From Gammaproteobacteria bacterium (GTDB lineage: Bacteria; Pseudomonadota; Gammaproteobacteria; Pseudomonadales; Oceanobacteraceae): DNA of 42,822 bases. The notes beneath the pieces are model-generated. The model made no database searches, was not told the DNA's origin, and worked only from the letters and a program-made list of their open reading frames with translations. Made by a program: the position numbers and the translations under genes. This document shows, piece by piece, positions 17,582 through 26,696 of this stretch. The stretch's first letter is position 1. The number at the start of each line of letters is the position of its first letter. The stretch covers positions 1 to 42,822 of the forward strand of contig JABXIK010000030.1 in the NCBI GenBank assembly GCA_013373125.1. Direction: 5' to 3'.

Positions 17582-18604
17582 ATGAAACTCATGTCCTCAC
17601 TTATCTTAATACCCTCGCTGATGCTTTCAGCTTTGGTAGGATGTAGCGATGATGCTGCCGAAACCCAAGCAGCCTCCACGTTAAAGCCGGGCGCAGGAAT
17701 CAGTGTTACTGCATTTCATAGCCCTATTGCAGAAGAAAAATTTCAAACCATCATCATCAATCGAGCACTGACAGAACTAGGTTACGATGTACAACCTATC
17801 GTTGAAGTGGATTACAGCGCGGGCTACACCGCCATCGCTCAAAACGATATTCAATGGGCGGCCATCAGTTGGGACCCGTTGCACAATGACATGTTTATGA
17901 ATTCGGGCGGCGGTGAAAAGCTGGTAAAACTTGGACAATATATTTCAGGTGCTGCGCAAGGTTATTTAATTGATAAAGCCACCGCAGAAAAATACAACAT
18001 CGACACCATAGACGATCTAACCGATCCAAAACTCGCCAAACTGTTTGATGCCACTGGCGACGGCAAAGCCGATTTAACGGGCTGCCAACCTGGCTGGGGA
18101 TGTGAAACTGTGATCAATCACCAACTGGATGCCTTCGCTCTACGCGACACAGTGAATCATGTGCAAGGCTCATACGCGGCCATTATTTCCGATACTATTT
18201 CCCGCTACAAAGCAGGCAAACCCATTTTGTATTACACCTGGACGCCTTATTGGGTATCAGGCATTTTAATTCCAAATAAAGATGTGGTGTGGTTACAAGT
18301 GCCTCATTCAGAACACCCACAAGGCATTGATACGCAATTGTCCAACGGTGATAACTATGGCTTTAGCGTCAATAGTGAACGCATCGTGGCCAACAAAGCC
18401 TTTATCGATGCGAATCCGGCCGCGTCTACGTTATTTAAATTAGCCAAACTCAGCATCAATGCCGTATCCGCCGAGAACAAACTCATCGCCGATGGTGAAA
18501 ACACCGTGGCCGATATTAACCGACATGCAGACAACTGGATTAAAAACAATCGCGGTCATTTTGATGCTTGGTTGAAAGCCGCTCGCAATGCCGCTCTAAA
18601 ATAA
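17582..18604 (+). CDS. proX: Glycine betaine/proline-type substrate-binding protein, probable lipoprotein
   Basis: A periplasmic binding protein of 340 aa that delivers the osmolyte to the permease. The N-terminus has a lipoprotein signal (MKLMSSLILIPSLMLSALVGC, Cys at residue 21), so it is probably membrane-anchored. E. coli ProX, by contrast, is free in the periplasm. The mature part shows family stretches such as WAAISWDPLHND, GCQPGWGCETVINHQL and YYTWTPYWVSG; the Trp residues are of the kind that cage quaternary amines. A strong AGGAG lies nine bases before the ATG. A rho-independent terminator follows. Confidence 0.92.
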   Translation: MKLMSSLILIPSLMLSALVGCSDDAAETQAASTLKPGAGISVTAFHSPIAEEKFQTIIINRALTELGYDVQPIVEVDYSAGYTAIAQNDIQWAAISWDPLHNDMFMNSGGGEKLVKLGQYISGAAQGYLIDKATAEKYNIDTIDDLTDPKLAKLFDATGDGKADLTGCQPGWGCETVINHQLDAFALRDTVNHVQGSYAAIISDTISRYKAGKPILYYTWTPYWVSGILIPNKDVVWLQVPHSEHPQGIDTQLSNGDNYGFSVNSERIVANKAFIDANPAASTLFKLAKLSINAVSAENKLIADGENTVADINRHADNWIKNNRGHFDAWLKAARNAALK

Positions 18605-18623
18605 AACCGGTATCCCATCATAG

Positions 18624-18648
18624 AAAGGAGTCTCACGACTCCTTTTTT
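18624..18648 (+). terminator. Rho-independent terminator after the proVWX-type operon
   Basis: AAAGGAGTC (18624-18632) pairs with GACTCCTTT over the loop TCAC, and the right arm runs into T6. It lies about 20 bp after the binding-protein stop. Confidence 0.88.
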
Positions 18649-18694
18649 ATGTGTAACGGAGTATGATTCCACGAAACACACACGTGGAAAAAAC

Positions 18695-19432
18695 ATGGAC
18701 GTTTTATTCAACAACCTCATTCAAACGATCAACCTTTCTTATTGGCAACAAATCTTTGCCATCTGTGGCATCTGCTTACTGCTCGATGCACTTATCATGT
18801 CTCAGCTCAAAGGTCCTCACCGCGCCGAGCGCAGTCATTACCTGCTAAGCATTCTTTCCGTAGTGTGTTATTTGCCGTTATACACCCTAGATAGTGAAAG
18901 TTTCCGCCATTATTGGATGCAAATTTTATTAGGCTTGTACCTGTATGACCTTGCCATCATCGCACGGGATTTTCGCCAATTAAAATCCAGCTACCGTGTT
19001 TTCTACTCTGTGCATCACGGTATGAGTTTGATTTTATTCTTTGTGTGGCATTTAACGTTTGTGCCGTTTACGGATGCCATGGCACTGGGAGCGCTGCTTT
19101 GGGTAAGCAGTGATGTATGGCGCTGGGCAGAACAAGTATGGCGATTAAGCGGTCGCTATAGCAGTAACCGATTACGCGATAGTGTGTGGTACTTAGAGCG
19201 AGGCCATCGCGTATTGGCTTACCTCATTTATCTATGGGTTTTGGATTTCAGCTTTAACTACCCATCAGAATTAGTGCTACTCGCCAGTGGATTATTAATG
19301 GATATGATCGACACCTACTTTCAAGCGCAAGCGCGGCGAGTATATAAACTCAAACAAAATCTCATATCGAGCCAACACTCAACGGCGATGGATTCGCTAA
19401 AACCCAAAAAGAAAGGCAAGCACGCTGCTTAA
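18695..19432 (+). CDS. Predicted multi-pass membrane protein of unknown function
   Basis: A 245-aa protein with about six hydrophobic segments, including IFAICGICLLLDALIM (20-35), YLLSILSVVCYLPLYTL, ILLGLYLYDLAII, MSLILFFVWHL and LVLLASGLLMDMI. A conserved-looking SVHHGMSLILFF and the overall span pattern recall TLC-type (TRAM/LAG1/CLN8) proteins, but I would not assign that family with confidence. The tail is strongly basic (KPKKKGKHAA). It is convergent with the M14-like gene, and the two stop codons overlap by four bases. Confidence 0.7.
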   Translation: MDVLFNNLIQTINLSYWQQIFAICGICLLLDALIMSQLKGPHRAERSHYLLSILSVVCYLPLYTLDSESFRHYWMQILLGLYLYDLAIIARDFRQLKSSYRVFYSVHHGMSLILFFVWHLTFVPFTDAMALGALLWVSSDVWRWAEQVWRLSGRYSSNRLRDSVWYLERGHRVLAYLIYLWVLDFSFNYPSELVLLASGLLMDMIDTYFQAQARRVYKLKQNLISSQHSTAMDSLKPKKKGKHAA

Positions 19433-20601
19433 TCTTGATACCACATAGAAAGGGCCACTTGCTCCATGGCATACCACTGATCCCCTTGCGGCTTCCATTG
19501 ATCGAAATTGCGTGTGGCGGCCAATAGAAAATCCATCAAGCCCAGATGTTGCCTCAGTACACGGGCATGACGATGGGGCACAGTAGGATGAAACAAACCA
19601 CTAAAACTTAAAATTTGTATGGGGCGTTTTTTCACCCAATTCCATGACCCCATTTCTAAGGTGAGGGGTAATAATAATTTATTCTGTTGCTGACATTGAC
19701 GATGAAAATAATCCCACACATCGCCATGACTTAAATACGCGGTGGATTGCGGCTCAAACTTATAATTATGGTTTGGGTAATTACGCTCCCATAAAATCTT
19801 CAAGGCCATATACACAGGCACGTCGCTAATGGGCTGGCGACGAAACGCATAGGGAATCCACAGCTGATCGCGAAAGCCAAAGCCACTGTGAATATCTAAC
19901 GCCAACACAGGCTTGTCTGGTTGAGTGAATCGCTCAATCACTTGCTGCAGCACTTGAAATTCCATTTGTATCGACGCGCCTTTTTTGCCGCGATACCAGG
20001 GTAAGCGTTTACTGATACGCTGCCCGCCAAGTAAAAACGGCACAGGATCCTCAGCTTCAATGGGCGCGTGTCGATTAATATCCACGCCATTACCATTTGC
20101 CCGTGTGTTTAAATACATTCCCACAGGGTTCACCATGGGCAAAATCACAATGGCCACTTCTTCTTCAAACTGGCTACGCCACAAACCATCCCAACGGTAA
20201 CGCTGCACCAGTGATTGCAACCATGCCAATAACGCCTGCGTGCCAATGCGTTCAACCCCATGAATGGCAGCGGTAATAATCAAAGTGGTTTTGCTGGTAT
20301 CGGGATTGCCAATGACCAACTGCGGAATGGGCAAGGTGATGTTATTCACTGGCACATGAGCCAGCACATCCACTTGAATCACATCTTGATTTTGGAAAAT
20401 GATTTTATCCAGTTCGAGATATTCCGGCACATAGGTTTTAAGCTGACCTTTGTGACATTGAATGAATTCATGGAACTGCGCAGCATTGGTCAGCGCCGAA
20501 TCGGCTTCATTGAAAGTTACTTGGGTATCAGGCATGGGTTCATCAAGCACTAGAGGAAGTGGTTGCGACGCCAAGGAGGACGTTTCCACGTTCACAGTCA
20601 T
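19429..20601 (-). CDS. M14-like zinc carboxypeptidase / aspartoacylase-type protein
   Basis: A 390-aa protein without a signal peptide. The zinc-binding pattern is visible as HGVE in IITAAIHGVERIGTQALLAW (H and E), and a later His in LALDIHSGFGFRD. Other M14/succinylglutamate-desuccinylase-like stretches are ILPMVNPVGMYLNTRANGNG and VDINRHAP. A Glu in LTLEMGSWNW is placed like the catalytic Glu. The substrate cannot be told from sequence. It ends inside the stop of the convergent membrane-protein gene. Confidence 0.75.
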   Translation of the reverse strand: MTVNVETSSLASQPLPLVLDEPMPDTQVTFNEADSALTNAAQFHEFIQCHKGQLKTYVPEYLELDKIIFQNQDVIQVDVLAHVPVNNITLPIPQLVIGNPDTSKTTLIITAAIHGVERIGTQALLAWLQSLVQRYRWDGLWRSQFEEEVAIVILPMVNPVGMYLNTRANGNGVDINRHAPIEAEDPVPFLLGGQRISKRLPWYRGKKGASIQMEFQVLQQVIERFTQPDKPVLALDIHSGFGFRDQLWIPYAFRRQPISDVPVYMALKILWERNYPNHNYKFEPQSTAYLSHGDVWDYFHRQCQQQNKLLLPLTLEMGSWNWVKKRPIQILSFSGLFHPTVPHRHARVLRQHLGLMDFLLAATRNFDQWKPQGDQWYAMEQVALSMWYQD

Positions 20602-20681
20602 TCATCATCTACCATTAGAAAATTGTAGCCAATGCTAATGCAGGTGAATGACTATGTCGTGGATGTCATAAAAATTTAATA

Positions 20682-21500
20682 TTAGCTGCTAGATCTCTCT
20701 ACCCAAGCCTCATTCTTCTGATAAGTTTGTTTACGTTGAAGGTATGCATCCTTCCAAGTTTGATAATAAGGATACACATTCAACCTACGCGATATTTGAG
20801 TGATTGCTTTATCTTGAGACTCAATAGCTTTAGAAAATAATCCCATTCGAGCAAGCACCGCTGCCTTTGTATCGTGATATATGAAATCATAATTTTCCTC
20901 AACAGCATCCTCAGATGGCATGAATTTCATCAAATCTAAATTTTTACGAAATTCGTCATCATAATGTACGGCTAGCTTCCAGATATATTGCAGCTCCGAC
21001 ATGACATTTTCACTATTTTCAATAGCCTTTAAATATAGTGCATGTGCGAGACGATAGTCTTTTTTCACACCAAGACCGTAAGAAAAATTTTCAGCAAGAC
21101 GTAATAAAACGGGAGGAAATGTTTTGTACTTTTGTTGCTTTAATAACCGGTTAGCGTCTAAATCATTATCGGCAATATCATCCTCTAACCAAATAACGCC
21201 TTGTATATAGGGTACATAATAATTTAATGGTTGATCGTAAATTGTTGGCTCCATATCTGAGAATAAATCCATATATTTTTGTGCTTTATCAATATCTCTC
21301 GGAACATGGGTATCCTTAGAATAAATCAAAGCCAATATCAGAGAACTCCCCCGATCTCCTTCCTTAATACCTTTTTCAAGATGAGGGATAGCTTCAATAA
21401 TTTGATCACTTTCGATATGGTCAATGGCCTTTCCTGTACTCGTGGTGGCGCAACCCAATAGAGGTGAAATCAAACAAACTAACAACAGGGTTCTAAACAT
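20682..21500 (-). CDS. Predicted lipoprotein with TPR/Sel1-like repeats
   Basis: From the ATG at 21500 the product is about 272 aa. It starts with MFRTLLLVCLISPLLGC, a lipoprotein signal with Cys at residue 17. The mature part is helical, with Sel1/TPR-like segments such as LAENFSYGLGVKKDYRLAHALYLKAIE. The start is preferred over one 13 codons upstream because of the signal peptide and an AAGGA eight bases before it. It diverges from the NYN-domain gene. Function is unknown; envelope-anchored repeat proteins usually act as scaffolds. Confidence 0.72.
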   Translation of the reverse strand: MFRTLLLVCLISPLLGCATTSTGKAIDHIESDQIIEAIPHLEKGIKEGDRGSSLILALIYSKDTHVPRDIDKAQKYMDLFSDMEPTIYDQPLNYYVPYIQGVIWLEDDIADNDLDANRLLKQQKYKTFPPVLLRLAENFSYGLGVKKDYRLAHALYLKAIENSENVMSELQYIWKLAVHYDDEFRKNLDLMKFMPSEDAVEENYDFIYHDTKAAVLARMGLFSKAIESQDKAITQISRRLNVYPYYQTWKDAYLQRKQTYQKNEAWVERSSS

Positions 21501-21571
21501 TCCAAAATTCCTTTTTAAGATCTGATATTCTACCATCAAACACTCAAAATACTCAGGCGTAATCTCACAGA

Positions 21572-22045
21572 ATGAAACATATTGCCGTGTTTGTAGATGT
21601 ACAAAATATCTACTACACCACTCGAGACATGTATAAGCGCTCCTTTAATTACAAAAAACTTTGGGCTGACTTAAGCGCCCAAGGCACAATCACCCATGCT
21701 TATGCGTATGCCATTGATCGTGGTATCGACAGCCAAATTAAATTTCAAGATGCCCTGCGCAATATCGGCTTTGAAGTCAAACTCAAACCCTTTATTCAAC
21801 GTCGTGATGGTAGCGCCAAAGGGGATTGGGATGTGGGCATCACCATAGATGTGATGGAAGCGGCTCCCGATGTGGACGAAGTGGTATTACTCAGTGGGGA
21901 TGGGGATTTTGCCATCCTGCTTGAAAAAATCCGCGAGAAATATCAGGTGAAGACCAAGGTCTACGGTGTGGAATTTTTAACCGCCAATGGCTTAATACAA
22001 AGCTGTGATGAATTTGTGAATATAGAAAAAGATATGCTCATATAA
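21572..22045 (+). CDS. NYN (PIN-like) domain protein, LabA/DUF88-type
   Basis: A 157-aa single-domain protein. It begins MKHIAVFVDVQNIYY, with the first acidic residue of the PIN-like active site in FVDVQN. DWDVGITIDVMEAA and VVLLSGDGDFAILLEKIR follow, carrying further conserved Asp residues. NYN domains are predicted metal-dependent RNases. Their targets are generally unknown, and nothing here names one. It is 71 bp upstream of the gene that follows, with no clear terminator between them. Confidence 0.88.
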   Translation: MKHIAVFVDVQNIYYTTRDMYKRSFNYKKLWADLSAQGTITHAYAYAIDRGIDSQIKFQDALRNIGFEVKLKPFIQRRDGSAKGDWDVGITIDVMEAAPDVDEVVLLSGDGDFAILLEKIREKYQVKTKVYGVEFLTANGLIQSCDEFVNIEKDMLI

Positions 22046-22131
22046 AGCGTGAAATAACATTTCTATCTAACAAACCCTATCAAGACAAATTGCGCCATGC
22101 CGATATCTTCTCTATTGGCTTAGGAGCAATT

Positions 22132-23709
22132 ATGAAAATCGCCTCTTCGAACCTATTGCTACACCAGAATACGCAAAGGCAAAGTACTGCAGCGCGTGCG
22201 CTGCACACTTCAGTTAGCGTTAATCAAAACCAATTCACCGCCTCAGCCGATAGCGCCACCATTCGCCGAGCACAATTGATCGAAGCATTAAGCAGTATCA
22301 ATAGTAATGGCCTGAGCGTTGTGACCGACGCAAATGGCAACACCAAAATCTCACAAAGCACCTATGCCATCGCCGATATCACGCGCCTAGCGTTAGAACA
22401 AGACATTCAAATTCAAGCGGTTTCTTTTGTTAATCCAAGCCGTGAAAACGTTGTGAACATTACCGTTGATCGAGTCATGGCATTTGAAACCAGCAACAAC
22501 CTTCAGCTCAGTTCCTTCGGTTCGGTGACAACAGAAGATGGCCGTAACATCGATTTTTTATTAGAACTAAATTATCAACGGGACATGCAGGTAACACAAA
22601 CCAGTCAGTTTAGAGGCAATCGTAATTTGATTGATCCGTTAGTCATTAACCTGACTGGAGGGCCTGCCCAATTAAGCGATCAATACTTTGAATTTGATTT
22701 AAACAGCGATGGCATGAACGAGCAATTACATCAAACTGCCAGCGGTACTGGATTTTTAGTCTTGGATAAAAATGACAACGGCATCATAGATGATGGCAGC
22801 GAAATGTTCGGCCCCAGTACCGGCTTAGGTTTTCAAGAGCTGGCTGCCTATGATGAAGATGGCAACGGCTGGATCGATGAAAATGACAGCATCTTTAGCC
22901 AATTATCCTTCATGGATTTTACGGCCGACGGTGAACAGCGTATTCAAGGCATTGCCGACGTGGGTCTTGGGGCCATCGCCCTTGAATCCATTAATATGGA
23001 TTATGGTCTTTATGACAGCCAAGGTAACTTTCAAGCTCAGGTCGCTCGCAATGGTGTGGCCTTAATGGAAAACGGTTCCGCCGTGAGCATCCAAGAAATT
23101 TATTACCCAGGGCAAGCCACTGGCATGGGTGAATTAGAAAACACATCAACCATCGACATTAATAACACCGGAGATATATCGCGCAACGCATCCGCACTGA
23201 CACAATTTCAAGTTAACGATGAAATCGTCAGTGCGCGCAATGAAAATACCCGAGTGAGAGTGGTGCCCAGTGTTTCCAGTTTTAATCTTCCATTTAATAA
23301 TCTGCCTGCCAATACATCCAATACAAACCAGAACCAAAGCAACCAAGCTCAAAGCAACCAGGTTCAAACTTCAAATACTCAATCCGCTCCTGAAAATATG
23401 AACACCACAGCAGAGGCGCAAGATAAACGCGCGGCTATTCAGGCTTATTTTCAACAAAGAATAGAAAGTGATTACGGCGAACAGCTCGCCACCTCTTCGC
23501 CAGCCAACACACAACCCAGTGATCGCGTGCAAGTTGATGACTTAAGCCAATCCGTTTCATGGGATTACAGCCAAACTTATTTTCAAGGGGAAACTCAGGG
23601 GGATAAAAAACTGCATGAATTGCAATTATTAGTGCAGAGCTTAAAAGAGATTCGCGAACGGCAGATCAAACTGCAAGAAAAGCTAGACATCTATCATCAG
23701 GTGAAATAA
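22132..23709 (+). CDS. Protein of unknown function with EF-hand-like calcium loops
   Basis: I take ATG 22132 (MKIASSNLLLHQ, 525 aa) because AGGAG lies five bases before it; an earlier in-frame ATG at 22090 has no such site. No signal peptide is visible. The middle part (about 205-290) carries Asp/Asn-Gly loops: DLNSDGMNEQL, DKNDNGIIDDGSEMFG and DEDGNGWIDENDSIF. These resemble EF-hand or dockerin-type Ca2+ loops. A low-complexity Asn/Gln/Ser segment follows (about 400-435). The C-terminus is a coiled coil (KELQLLVQ-like, ending EKLDIYHQVK). Similar proteins are common in gammaproteobacteria but uncharacterised. Confidence 0.72.
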   Translation: MKIASSNLLLHQNTQRQSTAARALHTSVSVNQNQFTASADSATIRRAQLIEALSSINSNGLSVVTDANGNTKISQSTYAIADITRLALEQDIQIQAVSFVNPSRENVVNITVDRVMAFETSNNLQLSSFGSVTTEDGRNIDFLLELNYQRDMQVTQTSQFRGNRNLIDPLVINLTGGPAQLSDQYFEFDLNSDGMNEQLHQTASGTGFLVLDKNDNGIIDDGSEMFGPSTGLGFQELAAYDEDGNGWIDENDSIFSQLSFMDFTADGEQRIQGIADVGLGAIALESINMDYGLYDSQGNFQAQVARNGVALMENGSAVSIQEIYYPGQATGMGELENTSTIDINNTGDISRNASALTQFQVNDEIVSARNENTRVRVVPSVSSFNLPFNNLPANTSNTNQNQSNQAQSNQVQTSNTQSAPENMNTTAEAQDKRAAIQAYFQQRIESDYGEQLATSSPANTQPSDRVQVDDLSQSVSWDYSQTYFQGETQGDKKLHELQLLVQSLKEIRERQIKLQEKLDIYHQVK

Positions 23710-23721
23710 AGCCCCATAAAA

Positions 23722-23745
23722 AACGAGCCACTTGGCTCGTTCTTA
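23722..23745. terminator. Terminator between the EF-hand-like gene and orn
   Basis: AACGAGCC (23722-23729), loop ACTT, GGCTCGTT (23734-23741), with TTCTT after it on the plus strand and an A-rich run before it. As both flanking genes converge here, it probably serves both strands. Confidence 0.75.
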
Positions 23746-23761
23746 ATGCTAACAGTAGGTG

Positions 23762-24304
23762 TTAGATGCTCATGATGTGTTTGCGATAATACTGCATCTC
23801 TTCAATGCTTTCGCGAATATCATCTAATGCTTGGTGGGAGCCTTTTTTGGTTAAACCCGTTAACTTATCTGGCGCCCAACGGCGAGCCAATTCTTTTAAC
23901 GTGCTCACATCGATGTTGCGATAGTGAAAAAAGTCTTCCAGTTCCGGCATGTATTTATTCAAGAAGCGACGATCTTGATGCACGCTGTTACCGCACATTG
24001 GGCTCACCCCTTTCGCCACATGTTGCTGTAAGAAAGCAATGGTTTGTTTCACCGCTTCGGCTTCATCCACCTTGCTGTCTTTTACACGCTGAATTAAGCC
24101 CGAATTGCCATGGGTCTTAGTGTTCCAGTCATCCATGTTATCTATGATGCTATCTGGTTGGTGAATGGCCAACACCGGACCTTCTGCTAACACGTTCAAA
24201 TCGCCATCTGTCACTATGGTGGCAATTTCAATGATCACATCCGTGGCGGGCTCTAAACCCGTCATTTCTAGATCGATCCAAATAAGATTATGCTTCTTTT
24301 CCAT
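23762..24304 (-). CDS. orn: Orn, oligoribonuclease
   Basis: A DEDDh 3'-5' exonuclease that degrades diribonucleotides (including pGpG from c-di-GMP turnover). At 180 aa it has the normal length. Catalytic residues: D11 and E13 in [13 protein letters not shown], Asp in [17 protein letters not shown], and His/Asp in [28 protein letters not shown] is also typical. It diverges from rsgA, the common orn/rsgA pairing. Confidence 0.97.
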   Translation of the reverse strand: MEKKHNLIWIDLEMTGLEPATDVIIEIATIVTDGDLNVLAEGPVLAIHQPDSIIDNMDDWNTKTHGNSGLIQRVKDSKVDEAEAVKQTIAFLQQHVAKGVSPMCGNSVHQDRRFLNKYMPELEDFFHYRNIDVSTLKELARRWAPDKLTGLTKKGSHQALDDIRESIEEMQYYRKHIMSI

Positions 24305-24399
24305 TACTTCACCTTTATTGCCCTTGGCGCTGATTTAGCCCAAAGACCTATATAATTCTGCGGGGCACTGCCAAGCAGTTTAGCATAGCTCTGACGTTC

Positions 24400-24492
24400 T
24401 TTTGGATTCGCTCTCAAGGCGAAATGACGACGAACTAATGGATTAATTCTAGGATTTTCAACACTGAGAGCGAATCCAAAAGGGCGTCCCTT
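24400..24492. repeat. 17-bp perfect inverted repeat and small hairpin upstream of rsgA
   Basis: TTTTGGATTCGCTCTCA (24400-24416) is exactly inverted at 24465-24481, around a 48-bp spacer. Directly after it AAGGG-CGT-CCCTT (24480-24492) forms a second small hairpin. The 341-bp gap 24305-24645 holds nothing else that I recognise, apart from the expected promoters of the divergent orn and rsgA genes. The structure resembles a dispersed non-coding repeat or a structured leader; no copy elsewhere in the window was seen. Confidence 0.6.
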
Positions 24493-24645
24493 AGGGCGGG
24501 CACTGACGGATATTCTGCTGTGTTACTCAATTTGAAAAGGTAATGACATTCTCTGCATTGAGTGTCTTGCATAATACCCTTCATCGACCCGCAGAGCAGT
24601 GTTAAACTGCTTGGCAATGCCCCAGCCCAATTTGAACACATATCT

Positions 24646-25674
24646 ATGTCGAAACGAAAGCTCAGCAAGCGGCAAGCTTGGCGAATTAGCAAAATTCAAC
24701 AAGAACGCAGTGAGCGCGCCCAAAAGAAAGAAGAGCAAATCCACGAAGAACTGGAAGGCGGCGATCTGGGCCCGGAACAAACCGGACAAGTGATCGCCCA
24801 CTTCGGCACTCAGGTGCTGATCGAAGGGGACTCTGGTGAGCAAAAGCGCTGCCATATGCGCGCCAATCTGGGCGGATTGGTCACGGGGGATTCTGTGGTG
24901 TGGCGCATTGGCAATGATGAGCACGGCGTGGTGGTTGCTAAAAATGAGCGTGAAAGCGAACTGCAACGCCCCAATATGTACGGCGAGCTCAAAACCGTGG
25001 CGGCCAATATTGATTACATGGTGATCGTCGTGGCCCCTGAGCCCCATGCCCACCGCAACCTGATCGATCGCTATTTAGTGGCCGCAGAAATGAGCGGCAT
25101 CGAGCCGGTTTTATGCTTGAACAAAATTGATTTAATTAACGCCGATAACCAAGAGCACTTTTTACACCTAGTGCACGATTACCAAGAAATTGGCTATCGC
25201 TTTATTCAAGCCAGCACCAAGACCGACTCTGGCTTGGATGATTTAAAAAGCCTGCTTAAAGATCGAATCAGCGTATTTGTGGGGCAAAGCGGCGTGGGGA
25301 AATCCAGCATCATCTCCACCTTGCTACCGGATGAAGACATTCGTGTGGGAGCCTTGAGCGAACAAAGCCGCAAGGGCAAACACACCACCACCACCGCCAC
25401 GCTGTTTCACTTCCCCAGCGGCGGCGACTTGATCGACAGCCCAGGGATACGTGAGTTTGGCTTATGGCACATGGAGCCCCATGAGATTTTAGAGGGCTTT
25501 AAAGAGTTCAAGCCCTTCATTGGCACCTGTAAGTTCCGCGACTGCAAGCATGACGCTGAACCCGGCTGTGCCATCAAGCAAGCCCTAAACGACGGCCATA
25601 TCAGCGAGCGCCGTTACGACAGCTATCAGCAAATCATAGATAGCCTCGAAGACGTGGCCATGCGCCCCCACTAA
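24646..25674 (+). CDS. rsgA: RsgA, small ribosomal subunit biogenesis GTPase
   Basis: A circularly permuted GTPase that helps mature the 30S subunit. The N-terminus is basic (MSKRKLSKRQAWRISKIQ). An OB-fold follows (about 45-110), then the permuted G domain: G4 LCLNKIDLI before G1 GQSGVGKSSIISTLL, and G3 DSPGIREFGL. A C-terminal zinc knuckle has CKFRDCKHDAEPGC. I choose ATG 24646 (342 aa), which matches known N-termini, over an in-frame ATG 28 codons upstream. Confidence 0.95.
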   Translation: MSKRKLSKRQAWRISKIQQERSERAQKKEEQIHEELEGGDLGPEQTGQVIAHFGTQVLIEGDSGEQKRCHMRANLGGLVTGDSVVWRIGNDEHGVVVAKNERESELQRPNMYGELKTVAANIDYMVIVVAPEPHAHRNLIDRYLVAAEMSGIEPVLCLNKIDLINADNQEHFLHLVHDYQEIGYRFIQASTKTDSGLDDLKSLLKDRISVFVGQSGVGKSSIISTLLPDEDIRVGALSEQSRKGKHTTTTATLFHFPSGGDLIDSPGIREFGLWHMEPHEILEGFKEFKPFIGTCKFRDCKHDAEPGCAIKQALNDGHISERRYDSYQQIIDSLEDVAMRPH

Positions 25675-25756
25675 CCCTATTTTTGCTGAGTGCAAGCATG
25701 GCTTTTTACATATTAGTGACCATACTTAAAGGACTACCAACCAGTATGGTCTAGCT

Positions 25757-26197
25757 ATGCATTTGCTCATGTACACCAGTCAGTACACTGGTGAGATCGA
25801 CGATATACCCAAGCATTTTCGCGATATATTAGTGGCGTCCCGCCAGAACAATCCAAAACTCAATATCACAGGCGTGTTATTTTTTGATGATGGGCACTTC
25901 ATCCAAATATTGGAGGGAGAAAAAGATGCTCTGCACGAGCTTATGGAAAAGATACGGCTCAACCCCATTCATAAAAATCTTAATGTATTAATCGACAGTC
26001 CCATTGAGCAAAGAGAACTGGCCGATTGGAATATGAAAGCGTTCAACTTTCCTAATGAGTTACATAAAGATTGGCAAGTCTTACAGGATTTACGTGACGC
26101 GTATTTGGAAAACTTCAAGATTTCCACCAAACAAATTATTGGTTGGCTGAAACATTTTATTGAAGACTACGCCAACTTTCGGCATTTGGAACATTAA
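25757..26197 (+). CDS. Short BLUF-domain blue-light sensor
   Basis: A 146-aa protein consisting of one BLUF domain and a short helical tail (about 100-146). BLUF domains bind FAD and sense blue light through a Tyr-Gln network. The Tyr is in LLMYTSQYTG (Y6), and the flavin-binding pattern SRQNNPKLNITGVLFF is present. The Gln is in HFIQILEGEKDAL. The semi-conserved Trp and Met are in DWNMKAF. No output domain is fused, so it should act on a partner. It is monocistronic, with a terminator immediately after it; no partner is evident nearby. Confidence 0.9.
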   Translation: MHLLMYTSQYTGEIDDIPKHFRDILVASRQNNPKLNITGVLFFDDGHFIQILEGEKDALHELMEKIRLNPIHKNLNVLIDSPIEQRELADWNMKAFNFPNELHKDWQVLQDLRDAYLENFKISTKQIIGWLKHFIEDYANFRHLEH

Positions 26198-26219
26198 AAA
26201 AGGGCCCGAGCCCTTTTTT
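26196..26219 (+). terminator. Rho-independent terminator of the BLUF gene
   Basis: AAAAAAGGGC, loop CCGA, GCCCTTTTTT: a perfect 10-bp stem ending in T6. It overlaps the last bases of the BLUF stop codon. The remaining stretch to 26312 contains a GC-rich GGGCAG/CTGCCC pair but no gene. Confidence 0.9.
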
Positions 26220-26312
26220 GTTTATGCATTATTTTGATTTAATACCATGCACAAGGGCAGACAAATAAGCGCAGCGTTTTGGCTGCCCCTCTGGCAGAGT
26301 TACATTTGTACC

Positions 26313-26591
26313 CTACCCTACAAGCTGAAAATTAGATTCCATTGCTTTGTCCCGTATACTTACCAAACCTTGGTACTGCGATGACAGGTACCAACCCTCC
26401 GCCTTTTCTCTAGTTGGGAAGCTGATAATTGCCTGATATTCAGGATGCTCTTTACTATTCAAAGGCTGAGGTATTGATTTTGCTAAAAACTCGCCTTCAA
26501 ACTCAGAAATAGTCGACGCTGCCTTAGCACTATATTCTTGTAATAGCTCCATATCCTTGGGAGTAAACCCTACGATAATGTATGCGGCCAT
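26313..26591 (-). CDS. DUF1330-family small protein
   Basis: A 92-aa cytoplasmic protein with the dimeric alpha/beta-barrel-like DUF1330 pattern: AAYIIVGFTPKDMELLQEYS, then EYQAIISFPTREKAEGWYLS and QYQGLVSIRDKA. The biochemical role of the family is not established. GGAGG lies six bases before the ATG. It is transcribed divergently from a LysR gene 105 bp away, so that regulator may control it. Confidence 0.82.
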   Translation of the reverse strand: MAAYIIVGFTPKDMELLQEYSAKAASTISEFEGEFLAKSIPQPLNSKEHPEYQAIISFPTREKAEGWYLSSQYQGLVSIRDKAMESNFQLVG

Positions 26592-26696
26592 AGCTAACCT
26601 CCAATTGATTTTAGTTGTGTTGTTAACGCAAGTGCCATGCTAACATCATGTCTTTTTTAAACAATATCGAAATAATTAAATTACTGTTTAGAATAA

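Noticed and set aside
24523..25053. Minus-strand open frame opposite the start of rsgA
   Set aside because: It is the antisense shadow of rsgA; the sense protein carries all expected GTPase motifs.
26240..26312. GC-rich GGGCAG/CTGCCC hairpin with GTTACAT beside the DUF1330 gene, as a possible fifth attC
   Set aside because: A GTTACAT core is present, but there is no matching YAACGC-type partner core at the right distance and the arms are unequal. I treat it as a chance resemblance or a heavily decayed site.
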